Shown here: positions 49,501-61,094 of the stretch, piece after piece
Position numbering within the stretch: position 1 is the stretch's first letter
How the letters are laid out: every line of letters begins with the position of its first letter
From: Enoplolaimus lenunculus
Lineage: Eukaryota > Nematoda > Enoplea > Enoplida > Thoracostomopsidae
NCBI GenBank assembly: GCA_030248215.1
Contig: JASANG010002657.1
Location: 51,009-115,008, forward strand
DNA: 64,000 nt
Reading direction: 5' to 3'
Notes under the pieces: model-generated
The model's input: only the letters and a program-made list of their open reading frames with translations
The model's database searches: none
What the model was told of the DNA's origin: nothing
Made by a program: the position numbers and the translations under genes

Positions 49501-52500
49501 GCTAGCGCTATACTTTTTGGCTAGTTTAATGCCATCCGAGACGTCGTATGTAAATTGCCGTATACACGCTGCGGATCGGCACCGCAAATCAGACTATGAA
49601 CAAAATTTTTCTAATTTGTGGCTTAGGACGATGTCGCACGTCGCAACATATATAGCGCTGCGCCATCATACTTGCATTCAAACGATTTAACAACACTCTT
49701 GTTTCACTCCGCGGCGTAAACATAAAATTGCAGGGAACATTAAAAAATAATCATGTTTGCTGAAAAATTCGGCCGGCCCGGAGATCAGCCGGATGATATC
49801 CGATTCGCATTACTTGAAGATTAATCTCGCAATATTTCGAGTAGCAAATAAATGTTTCAAAAACTGTACTTACGAGCATTCTACAACTGGTTGTTTAGGC
49901 AACTGTACTAAATATATTCTGCGGTAGTCGTAAAGAACAAAATACTGGCAAACAGAGTTCAACGTTGGCCGCAAGCAATAATCTAGCATATTTCAAGCTG
50001 AATTTGTTGGGGGCAGGTACAACTGATAATTCTTATATATGCGTAACATTGTTTATATTCGTATGCTCAAAACTCATCACAAGAGTGTGAGTAAATCTTG
50101 GAAATGTTTCTTAATTTGAAACTCTCATTTTTCAGCCTTCAAAACAAATCCTGAACATCATTCGGCATTCAACTTGCTATAATTTTAAGAAAATTAAAAA
50201 CTTACCATATTTTTTGGATTTAATGAAAATTAAATGTAAAAAGAAATTTTGGTGTAAAATAGCCCAAAGTTTACGCCAAAAATGAGAGCGACCGCATTTG
50301 CTCATGTAACTCACTTGAGCTTGAGTGAATAACACTCGTCGTTTTCGACGTTGGCTCAACGGAAATTGAAGTCCCTTGGTCGGATCCATAATGCCGCATG
50401 ATAGCGCTGACATACCCATTGGCATTGCGTGTCCAAATCTTGAAACTAAAAATATAACAAACTTAAAAAGTTGTTACAGTAACGACACAAATAATAGGGG
50501 GGGGGAATTGATATTTATTTTGAGCCTCCAGAGAAAATACCTCTTTTTGATATTCGGTTGCGGATTGCTATTTATGTTTAATTCATCCCATGTTAGTTGT
50601 AGCTAACACCCTTCTTTTTATATTTTTCTGTATATATATGTCCAATGTGAAATCAAAACCCATAACGGTAATCAGATCACTTTCTTAATTGGATACTGTT
50701 AACAAACTATCACGGTGTATATAAACACAGTTCTAAATTTGAGCTTTAATGTAAGCCTAAACATAAGTCCAGGCTTAAACCTAAAAGTCTCTGGTCCTCC
50801 AATCTCGCTGTGTCCCATTTGTATAACCTCTTTAGTTAACATGAACCAAAAATGCAATGAAGTTGTTGTGTTGAAAATTTTTTGATTTTCAAGTGCTATA
50901 CTTTTAACAAAACCGATCCTACAATAACAACTAGCCAATAAATTGAACGACGTATAATTAATAATTTAGGCAAAAATCTTATAAATTTTAAAACTTACTC
51001 GCAAATCTAGGATCCGCAGCTGGGTTGGTACCGTACCAGCCAGCAGCAGTGGCTGCAGTACCACCTGCAACCGCGTACGGATTAAAATCAGTCGCGTATG
51101 ACGGAAACGGCGGCGGCGGTGGTACAGCAACAGCTGCTGCAGCAGCGGACGTTGCAGCAGCAGCTGCTGCGGCGTTGAAATACGACGCTGCGGCCGCTGC
51201 TGGACTGCTAATCGACGATGCAGCTGCAGCAGCTGCTGCTGCGGCAACAGCAGCAGCGTTAGTTGACGCTGCAGTAGGTGGTGGTGGCGGTAACATTGCA
51301 ACCGCAGTTGTGGCGTCGCTGTTTGATAACGGACTACTGCTACTGCAATTGTGATGGTCACCACCACCGCCTGTGCTGGCATCCACCCCACCGTTGCAGC
51401 CGCTCTCGCCACCGTTATATAACGGCAGAGCCGCTGTTAACGCAGCGTCGCCGTTGTTATTACACAGCAGACCTCCACTGGTTGTATCTGAATGTGACGT
51501 ATGAACGGCAATGTTGACGTTGTTAAATGATGTCCTATCGGGTACAACGCAGTTGCGGTTCGTCTGCTGAGATTCTGACGTCACTGTAGAAGCAGCGATG
51601 ACATCATCACTAGCGGTCGATGGAAACCGGCAACTGGCTGCAGCAGCGGCGGCGGCCGCTGATCCAAGTCCCATCGAAGGCGCAGTGAACCCGAACGGAT
51701 ACAATGGGCCACCGCCAGACGGGTACGAGCCAAACGTTGCTGATGCAGTTGAAATTGAACCAGAAATATGTGCGGTGTCTGTGGTTGTTGCAGATTGTTG
51801 CTCACGGAAAGATATAACAGCGTCATCGCAGTTGCTATTATTGTTAGAGGTGAGAAAATGTTGCTGGTGTGGTGCTTGTAGTAAAAGATTTGTATTTGAA
51901 AACAAAGGGGTAGCCACTGAGGGTTGTGACGTTGTTGACAGTAATCCTGATGTACTTGATGACATATTAAGTAGTAATTGTGAAGTTGGTGTTGTTTCTG
52001 TTTTTGTTGTCGTTGTTGCTGTTGTTGCACCTGTTTTGGTTGATACTGTTGTGGTTGTTGTTGTTGTTGTTGCTATCGATGGAAATAATTGCAAATAATT
52101 GTCAAGTATCGATGTTGGCGACTCAACAAGTTGTTGGTTGACTTGAACCCGAGACGCTGTTTGAGTAGTTGAATTGCAGTTGCTCTGTAGTTGACCGCGA
52201 TTTGTGGCGCTGTGTTCCTCTTGTTCAGATTGCACAAATTGTTGGTCACTGCGTGCGGAGAGTATTAGTTCACAACTTGCTGATTGCTGTTGTGATTCCT
52301 TTGGCGATAAAATATCGGTAACTGAAAATGGTGTTGTATGACTATTGTTGTTGCCTGCTGCTGTTGTATAATAGCAACAGTCTTTGAGCGAGTCCGGTAA
52401 ATTCTTCTTAAGATGGACTGTGAAGTGATAGTCACGTTTGAGTGAACTTAAGTACGTCGAGGGTTCTTGTGGCTCCTTATGGCTTGTAACACCGTTAACC

Positions 52501-53288
52501 AAATTTTCCGCTGTAGAACTAGTAGCACTTGTGCCAATACTTAGCCCAGTCACTTTAGTTAAGCTACTATAACTTGACCCTTCACAATTAGTCTGAGATG
52601 CTAATTTTGAAGTAACTTTAGACTCAAAATCACCAGTAAACGTTGAAAGTAAACGCGTTGATTGAGAAGAACAATTATTTAGCAATTTACTATTATTGCT
52701 ATAATTAAAACTACGCAGTGATGTTGTTGTTGCTGCAGTGGCATTCAAACAAGACGTCGCTATAAAATTTAAACTGCACTCAGCGCGTGCAATCGATGAT
52801 GTGCATTTAGGATTACGATCGCTATTAGTGCAGTACTCTTGCAATTTTTCTTCGTTATCATTAATTCTCAAATTTGATTGGTTGAATTCAGACTCTGAAC
52901 TGCTACAACTGCGTTCTGATAGGCGAATGTCAGTGTTTACACTGCAAACAGGAGTAGTGCATGAGCGATTATTGCAAATGGCCGACGTGTTATCAGACGC
53001 ACTCCTGCTACTCCGACTCCTGGCGATTTCTGATTGGTTATTGCAGGCAATTAGGGTTGAAACTGGAGTACGGGGGCGTAAGAACCGGCGCCGTGTAGAA
53101 TAATGACAATAATTTGGGCTGAGTTTGTTAATACGGCTACTATACGGTTTAATTATAAGAGCTGGGTACGCACACGAGCTGGTATTTGGTTCCTGTGTGT
53201 GTCCAGTGAAATCTGAATCAGGAGTATACGAAGAATAATGATAAACCGGAGTAACCGCTGTTGATGTTGAACAATTATTAAATGCCAT
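46577..53288 (-). CDS. Nkx2-1: Nkx2-1 (TTF-1) type NK2 homeodomain transcription factor, complete, four exons
   Basis: Exons on the minus strand: 53288-50999, 50445-50315, 49423-49302 and 47600-46577. GT-AG introns are in phase, giving 1,188 residues against about 370 in vertebrates. It is a nuclear DNA-binding regulator; in chordates Nkx2-1 acts in endoderm and thyroid/endostyle. The homeodomain is at 796-855, [12 protein letters not shown] through WFQNHRYKCKR, with the NK2-class Tyr at position 54 (Tyr849). A TN repressor motif [13 protein letters not shown] is at 317-329. [13 protein letters not shown] then ISRF just before the homeodomain is an Nkx2-1 signature split by intron 1. The homeodomain is cut by intron 2 after Gln12 and by intron 3 inside Arg53. 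Exon 1 is Ser/Asn/Thr-rich with Ala and Pro runs; exon 4 is Gly/Ser/Ala-rich and ends SYYPRW. The start is the ATG with aaaaATGg; an in-frame TTG upstream was ignored. The true start could lie nearer the TN motif. Confidence 0.92.
47885..48175. repeat. Probable transposable element remnant in Nkx2-1 intron 3
   Basis: Short inverted words recur: gccggcagtgccgtttgagt, ccagccaagcggctgg, ccccctagcaagctaa and ttggctaggggt. It resembles 21,730-21,800 (ccatctagcaagttgagctg). The family is not clear. Confidence 0.4.
48295..48442. repeat. GC-rich MITE with GGTTGCGCTATAC ends and 5-bp target duplication
   Basis: Left end ggttgcgctatac, right end gtatagcgcaacc. Inside are gccggacgccggcgcgcgcc and ccggcgacgcgctg. 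GTAAG flanks both sides (48,290-48,294 and 48,443-48,447). 148 bp, in Nkx2-1 intron 3. Confidence 0.85.
50476..50600 (+). repeat. M1-like fragment in Nkx2-1 intron 1
   Basis: Words acagtaacgacacaaataat, gatatttattttgagcctcc and attcggttgcggattgctat follow the left half of M1. It is also present in the right arm (about 63,785-63,910). Confidence 0.6.
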
Positions 53289-55600
53289 TTTTGTCCGGTT
53301 CAACCCTGCCTGTTTGTGCTTTATATATTACTTGCTAAAGATGTATATATAATAATGAGACGGATATATGTATAATTATATATTACTCTGATGTGGAGTA
53401 TATATTTATATTTGTGTAACTCTAAAACCAACTCCGGTAACGCTAGATTCGCTATTTAAAATGTCTTAGAAGAGAAATTTTGAAGCAAATAAGCCCTGGT
53501 TGGCAGCCGTGTTTCGAAACGATAATTGATTTTACCTAATGTTTGATGGTTTGGCAGGAGGGCGTAAATGCGGCTGAGGCGCTGAAAACAAAATGGCCCG
53601 AATGTTTATTTAGTGTGAAGCCTGTTTACAAATACCTATTGACTAAGTCTTAAACCGGGAAACGGAGGCAAATTAGGAACGATTGGTTGAATTTCCGTAA
53701 GAAATCAGCAACGATAGGTAAGATTTCACTAATTTAGGCTTTTGTTAACAATAAGATTCGCTTTAGGGTTGCCCAGAAAATTTTTTACATTTTGCAGTTT
53801 GTTGGATTACCCCAGTTTAAAACTAGCTAACTTGAGGTCTAATGTTTGAAATAAATGGTTCGAGTTCGGAGCCAAAATGTATATAGGAATATCTATCCAG
53901 CCTGAGGTTAAATTAGCACTTTAACTTCGCTAAATCGTCTACCATTTTACCTGGTCTCTGTGAACTTCGTCCGAACTTAAACAATGGTGTTCCGAGTACA
54001 TTATTGACAAGCGACAAAAACCAAAATGGATTCAGCTTATATGCACAATCAAACCTTAAATTTCGATGCTAAATTTGGTCAATATAAACCAGAAAACTTT
54101 GGCGCGCACGATTAAACAAAGTCTTCGAACCATCATGCGCCGTAATTTGAAACTATATTTGTGCACATGTAAACATACTATGTACATTTCTCTACATAGA
54201 TATAAGAATTTAAAACATTTAAATTTGATTCACTGTTTGTTAAGTGGCTTTGATTTGAAAATCCGAGCCAATTGGTCCTATATGTCATTAAAGGGTTGGG
54301 TCTCAACGGCTTATATATCACGCAAACAAGGCTAAATATGGTTGGTTAAACAATTTTGGGTTCAAATTTAAGCACTGAAATTTGATTGGTTTGCGTATAG
54401 CGTTCATTTTACCTAATTGTTTTCTATACTAATTTGTCACCAATTTTGAGAAATTTAGCAATAATTTAGGTTTAAATAAACCGAATTTTTTGTCCGGTGT
54501 AATATGTTATCCGTTACCCGGTTACTCTGAACTTTCAAAGGTTAAAATATATCAATTTCATTGGGCAATAGTTTCAACTCTCGTCACGGATAGGATAGTT
54601 TTACTAACTGAATTTCCAATGTTGAAAGTAACCAATAAGATCCTTATTTTGAGACTGTGCTTTTGGACTTTAATTGAGTAATTTTCAATCTAAAGACTAA
54701 GTCGGCTAACGACGTATAAGTTTTGAATCCGTTTGAAATCGAACTTGTGTATATATGAACCTGCCGAATCGAACGAAAAATTAATTTCATGTTATGAATC
54801 GCGCGTATCATTATCAAGAGATACAAAACATGCTTTCGAAAAAGATTTAATTTTTATAGTTAGCCATACCCAGAAGAAATAGATTTGCGTCCCTAAACAA
54901 AGACGTTCGAATATAAATAGCAGTCTAAGCTCGACTATCATTTGATATATTAAAATAGACAGCACCAACACCGTACGCTATAGTGTTTCAGCCGAAATTA
55001 CACGAAAAAAGTTTTCGCTTTTCATATATCCGATGGTAAAAAAATAAAAACGAAAAAATAACGTCCAAATATAACTGCAAAATATAAGATAAAAGCGCAA
55101 TAAGAACATTCAAGCAATTCAAATGCAACAGATGCAAAACACTATATATATATATAACACAAAAGTGCGTGTTCAAGTACTTGCTAGCATATTTTCCATA
55201 GAGATCGATGTCAGAGAAAGCCAAATTCTTTTATTTCAGATATATATACATATATATAACACGTTACCAGTAGCTTCTTCATCATAGTTTCGTACTCCTG
55301 ATATTACGCCCAATTGAATTTTCGAAGAGTTTTCATTTTAGCGTCTTAATTCGATACTTTTTTAACAGTAGACAAATTATATTATAACATTCGACGCATT
55401 TTAGAATTACGAACAGTTAATTTTAAAACCAAATCTACTAACAAGTTATTTCAATAACTAAATTTGACGCCGACCCATATACTGCGAGCACACAAATATT
55501 ATTTACAACTAACCAAACCAGATTTTATTCAGAAAATTTAACACCACTCGACTCATTCTGCAAGTTGCGTGAATACATAGTATATTTTCTTACTTCGCGT
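53289..55600. other. 5' flank of Nkx2-1
   Basis: No exon is recognisable. It holds the presumed promoter and upstream control DNA. The 53,300-54,700 part is almost identical to its right-arm partner. An 89-codon frame (54,066-54,335) is preserved exactly in both arms but matches nothing I know. From about 55,420 the sequence matches the F2 inner arm. Confidence 0.55.
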
Positions 55601-57892
55601 AAAAACTATCCGCATTCAGATAAACCATAGAGAAGATAACAGAAGCTCAATATCAAAATTTTTCATTCCAATTATTCTTGCGCGAACTTCGATGGTATGA
55701 ATGAGCAAAGACAGATTCCGCTCACCATCTACGATGTATTCTACCTAACTTTAAACTCTAATTTTATGAAAATGAACGCGTTAGAATACATCCGATTTAG
55801 TATATTTCCCCACATCTTATTAACATTTCCAACGATTTATATCCCTCATTTTATTTAGATGCATAAAAGATAGAAGAAAATATACTGAATCACAAGAAAA
55901 ATTCAGTTGCACCGCATTAGTTTAAAAATTCTTTCTACCATACGATAACACCTTCAGCGTCAGCCCAATGTTAGACCCAAAAGCTTTTCAGTTTCCGCAG
56001 TCTACCCAAAGAACCCTGCTAAAAATTTTTAGTTTAATATTAAATAAAACCTCTTGATCTAAGCAGAACACAGTCTACAGCAAAACAGTTTTTTTTTGAA
56101 AACTATATCCGTTATACTTCCTGTTTTCCGTTTTAAACTAACACAGTGAATCTAAAAATTTTCAGCAACTACAGCACAATCCAATAATCTCTCTGACTAT
56201 AACTCTACACTCTGCAGATTGAAACTTACGTCTAAAAGTTTACTCAAATATTATATATAGTTCGAGTCGTTCTCCAACAACAACACTACGTCAACAACAA
56301 CAACAAGACAACAACCAAAACGGCCTTCATGAAGAAAAGTTCGCAACGCAAACGCGCCCTCTTTGAGCAAAGAATCATTCAATTGAGAGTCTCTTAAGTT
56401 ACCAGTTCTAGCGACGTATTAGCTCATTCAATTTTTATCTACTTGAAAGTTTCACATAATATATAATCTTTCTTTCCAGTGTTTGAGTTGCCGAGTTTCA
56501 AAATTTTAAATTTTATAAGCATATACTTGACACCCGCCTTAACTAGTTATTAAGGAGATGCGTGTAGTAGCTATAGCCGTGTTCTTTGCTCGTATTACAG
56601 ACGACATAGTATTTTTACGTCAAAAAGATACATATTTTTCTATAAAAAACATACTACGTTTCAGCCCATTTAGTTATACTGTTTTCCACTAAGCCTAAGC
56701 CAAAGTCTTAAAAGTTCTTGTTCACAATCGTATCTCCGTATAACAGATTTTATCAATTAGAAACAATACATTTCATCTAAATTTTACGTTTTTAAATCCA
56801 TTTAAATATTTTTAAATTTTTTAAACTAGAAATTAACATTCATATATATATAGAGCTATTTCACCAAAAAATAGTACATATTTTTGTTTCTGTGAACAAT
56901 TTGCATTCAATATTTTTATAGCCATTTGAAAATTACATAAGAGCAAGTTTCTTTCAGAGATATATTCCTTGTTCGCGTTTTTTACTCAAATACCTAACAT
57001 TGTTCTCAGTGTTTTAACTTTCAATACTTAAGCGAAAGCGTTTATTTATTTTTATTCCCTTTTGATCTAGATTAGCAAGTTTCCGTTCCGTTGAGAAGCC
57101 TTTATTTATACATATATATACATATATATTTATATATCAACAGAATTATTCAGACTATTAATCCTAATTAAACTAGCATACCTCTTCATAAAGTTCACTT
57201 GTGAGTTTGAACTTTTTTAAATATATAATTTAATATAATTTTTCGCTATAACAACGTGTTAGATTCAACAAATTTCATTCAACTATATATAGTGTTGCAG
57301 AAACTTAGACAGTGAATCTCTATAAATAATTTATTATATTCTACTTCTCACTTTTGAGATCCCCTTAAAAGCAGCTAAAGCTACCGTAATAGCGTTACAT
57401 ATACACGCCTTCATCGCCTTTCTATAATCTCATTTAATACGTTAGTATATATAAAATCAGCGTTATTATTTTAATCCACTTCACCAAAAACTCTGAGCAT
57501 ATATTAATAGCAGAGCTAATATCTCTTCAAACAATTTTAAACAGACCGTTTTTTATTCAAACTTTGCATTCAAAAAAGCTTTGAAGACACAAAAAATCAG
57601 CTTAAATTTTCACATCTACATACACGTTTCCTTTGCTTCAAATATTATATAACACAATTTCCCAATCCGAATAAGAAATTTCTCCATAGTGAAAAGAACC
57701 GCAACCAAAACGACCGATAACCAAACGTATATTTAGCGCTAAATCATATATCAAATTTTTTTTATCCCTATACGAAGCTTTTCGTCATTATAGCGCGCCT
57801 AATCCGCTAGTTTACCCCTTTTTCATCTTTGAAACGTTTGAAGCACACCCGAGCGTCTCTTTTACTTTAATATCGAATTATTTTTCTTTAAG
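55601..57892. other. Left part of the palindrome spacer, skewed composition
   Basis: No gene, repeat family or exon is recognisable. C exceeds G strongly in places: in 56,161-56,220 I count 18 C and 5 G, and in 57,601-57,660 13 C and 2 G. The sequence passes directly into the A/C tract. Confidence 0.6.
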
Positions 57893-58084
57893 AAAAAAAA
57901 AAAAACAAAACAAAAAAAAAAAACAAAAATAAAACCAAAACAAAACCACCCCAAAAAAAAAAAAAAAACCCCCACAAAAAACAAAAACCACCACACACAA
58001 CCAAAAAACCAACCACCCACCCAACAAAAAAAAAAAAACAAAACCAAACAAAAAACAAAAAAAAAAAAAAAAAACAAAAAAAAA

Positions 58085-58146
<62 letters not shown>

Positions 58147-58403
58147 AAAAAACCCAAACACCACAAAAAAAAAAACAAAAAACAAACCCACAACAAACAC
58201 ACAAAAAACAACAAAAACAAAAAAAAAAAAAAAAAAAAAAAAAAAAACAAAACAAAAAAAAAAAACACCACAACAAAAAAACCAAAAAAAACAAAAAAAA
58301 AAACAACAAAAAAAAAAAACAAACAAAAAAAAAAACAAAAAAAAACAAAAAAAAACAAAAAAAAAAAAAAAAACAAAACCCCAAACAAAAAAAAAAAAAA
58401 AAA

Positions 58404-58474
<71 letters not shown>

Positions 58475-58584
58475 ACCAAAAAAACCAAAACACCAACCAA
58501 CAAAAACCAACACAAAAAAAAACCCCCCCACCAACCCCCACACCCCCAACCAAAAACAAAAACAAACAAACCCACACCCAAAAA
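57893..58584. repeat. 692-bp tract of almost only A and C
   Basis: There are long A runs broken by single C or short CC/CACC groups; one T is seen near 57,931. On the minus strand this gives three overlapping Phe/Gly/Val-rich frames, which are composition artefacts. Confidence 0.95.
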
Positions 58585-58623
58585 GTCACAAGAGAAGAAA
58601 CGATCCAAAGCAGAACAGAAGTA

Positions 58624-58965
58624 TACCTATGTCATTCGACGCAACTTGCAGAGATGAGTCCAGTGGTGTTAAATTTTCTGCAATCAAAATCTGGTTAATG
58701 GTTAGTATTCAAATAATTGGTTTGGTGTGCTCACAGTGATCACGGGTCGGCGTCAAATTTAGTTATTTGACAATAACTTGTTAGTCAGAATTTTGGTTGT
58801 TTAAAATTTAACCCTGTTCGTCCCAATTTTGTCTAACTGTTCCAGAAAATATTTGTATCCCAAGGGGGACCTTAAAAATCGAATTTTTCGAAAATTCAAA
58901 TTTCGGCGTAGTGTGATCCAGAGAGGTCATCGAAAGCTGATGCATGAAGCACGCTAACTGGTCAG
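58624..58965. repeat. F2 foldback element (partial)
   Basis: acttgcagagatgagtccag, gttaaattttctgcaatc, and the outer part taaaaatcgaatttttcgaa with aattcaaatttcggcg match the F2 copy at 24.5-25.5 kb. A partner part lies at 55,420-55,600 in the left arm. Confidence 0.7.
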
Positions 58966-61094
58966 ACGTGTTATATGTAAGTATATCTTGAATTTCAAGA
59001 CAATTTTTGGCTTTCCTCTGACATCAAGTCTCTTAATTGCAAATATGCTAGCAAAGTAGCTTGAACCCAAACGCACTTTTTGTGTTATATATATATATAC
59101 AGTGTTATTGCAGTCTGTTGCATTTGAATTGCTTGAATGTCATCTTATATGACGCTATTTTATACCTATCATATTTAATTGCAAGTTATATTTATGGAAC
59201 GTTTAATTTTTTCCGTTTTTATTTTTTTCCACCCCCCATCGGATATATGAAAAAAGTGAAAACCCCCATTTTTTCGTGTAATTTTTCCGGCTGACAACCA
59301 CTGATTAAGCCGTTAACCCGGTGTTGGTGCAGTCTATTTTTAAAATATATTCAAAAGTGCATAAAGTCGAGCTTTAGCACCTGCTATTTATATTTCGCAA
59401 CCGTCTTTGTTTAGGGCACGCCAATCATCTATTTTCTTCGGGGTAATGGCTTAACTTATAAAAACAATTTAAATCTTTTTCGAAAGCCAACGTTTTGTAT
59501 CTTGGTTAATGATACCGCCGCGATTCATAACAATGAAATTCAATTTTTCGTTCGATTCGGCCAGGTTCATATATACACAAGTTCGATTTCAAACGGATTT
59601 CAAAACTTTATACGTCGTTTAGCCGACTTTAGTCTTTTAGATTGAAAATTTACTCAATTTAAACTGACAAACTTTGTCTTCAAATTTTGATAATTCACAA
59701 ACTACAGTAACCTATCTAGTTCTGCTAAAATTTACAGCGATCTTATTGGTTACTTTCAACATTGGAAATTTAGTTAGTAAAACTATCCTATCCCGTGCGA
59801 GACAGTTGAAACTATTGCCCAATGAAATTGATATATTTTAACCTTTGAAAGTTCAGAGTAACCGGGTAACGGATAACATATTACACCGGACAAAAAATTC
59901 GGTTTATTTAAACCTAAATTATTGCTAAATTTCTCAAAATTGGTGACAAATTAGTATAGAAAACAATTAGGTAAAATGAACGCTATACGCAAACCAATCA
60001 AATTTCAGTGCTTAAATTTGAACGCAAAATTGTTTAACCAACCATATTTAGCCTTGTTTGCGTGATATATAAGCCGTTGAGACCCAACCCTTTAATGACA
60101 TATAGGACCAATTGGCTCGGATTTTCAAATCAAAGCCACTTAACAAACAGTGAATCAAATTTAAATGTTTTAAATTCTTATATCTATGTAGAGAAATGTA
60201 CATAGTATGTTTACATGTGCACAAATATAGTTTCAAATTACGGCGCATGATGGTTCGAAGACTTTGTTTAATCGTGCGCGCCAAAGTTTTCTGGTTTATA
60301 TTGACCAAATTTAGCATCGAAATTTAAGGTTTGATTGTGCATATAAGCTGAATCCATTTTGGTTTTTGTCGCTTGTCAATAATGTACTCGGAACACCATT
60401 GTTTAAGTTCGGACGAAGTTCGCAGAAACCAGGTAAAATGGTAGACGATTTAGCGAAGTTAAAGTGCTAATTTAACCTCAGGCTGGATAGATATTCCTAT
60501 ATACATTTTGGCTCCGAACTCGAACCATTTATTTCAAACATTAGACCTCAAGTTAGCTAGTTTTAAACTGGGGTAATCCAACAAACTGCAAAATGTAAAA
60601 AATTTTCTGGGCAACCCTAAAGCGAATCTTATTGTTAACAAAAGCCTAAATTAGTGAAATCTTACCTATCGTTGCTGATTTCTTACGGAAATTCAACCAA
60701 TCGTTCCTAATTTGCCTCCGTTTCCCGGTTTAAGACTTAGTCAATAGGTATTTGTAAACAGGCTTCACACTAAATAAACATTTGGGCCATTTTGTTTTCA
60801 GCGCCTTAGCCGCATTTACGCCCTCCTGCCAAACCATCAAACATTAGGTAAAATCAATTATCGTTTCGAAACACGGCTGCCAACCAGGGCTTATTTGCTT
60901 CAAAATTTCTCTTCTAAGACATTTTAAATAGCGAATCTAGCATTACCGGAGTTGGTTTTAGAGTTACACAAATATAAATATATACTCCACACCAGAATAA
61001 TATATAATTATACATATATCCGTCTCATTATTATATATACATCGTTGTCAAGTAATATATAAAGCACAAACAGGCAGGGTTGAACCGGACAAAA

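Larger units (their letters stand above)
50383..55600. repeat. Left arm of the giant inverted repeat
   Basis: Each base here pairs with a right-arm base so that the coordinates sum to about 114,383 (for example 53,288 with 61,095 and 54,066 with 60,317); the sum drifts near the centre and outer edge because of indels. The arm contains Nkx2-1 exon 1, intron 1, part of exon 2 and about 2.3 kb of upstream DNA. Confidence 0.95.

Noticed and set aside
51025-52098. Plus-strand Ala/Val-rich frames opposite Nkx2-1 exon 1
   Set aside because: They are shadows of the Ala, Ser and Gln codon repeats of the real minus-strand exon.
53289-53303. Nkx2-1 start at an upstream in-frame TTG
   Set aside because: A good-context ATG lies five codons downstream; non-ATG starts are not expected.
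57862-58608. Overlapping 220-250 codon Phe-rich frames on the minus strand
   Set aside because: They are the translation of an A/C-only tract in three frames at once, not a gene.
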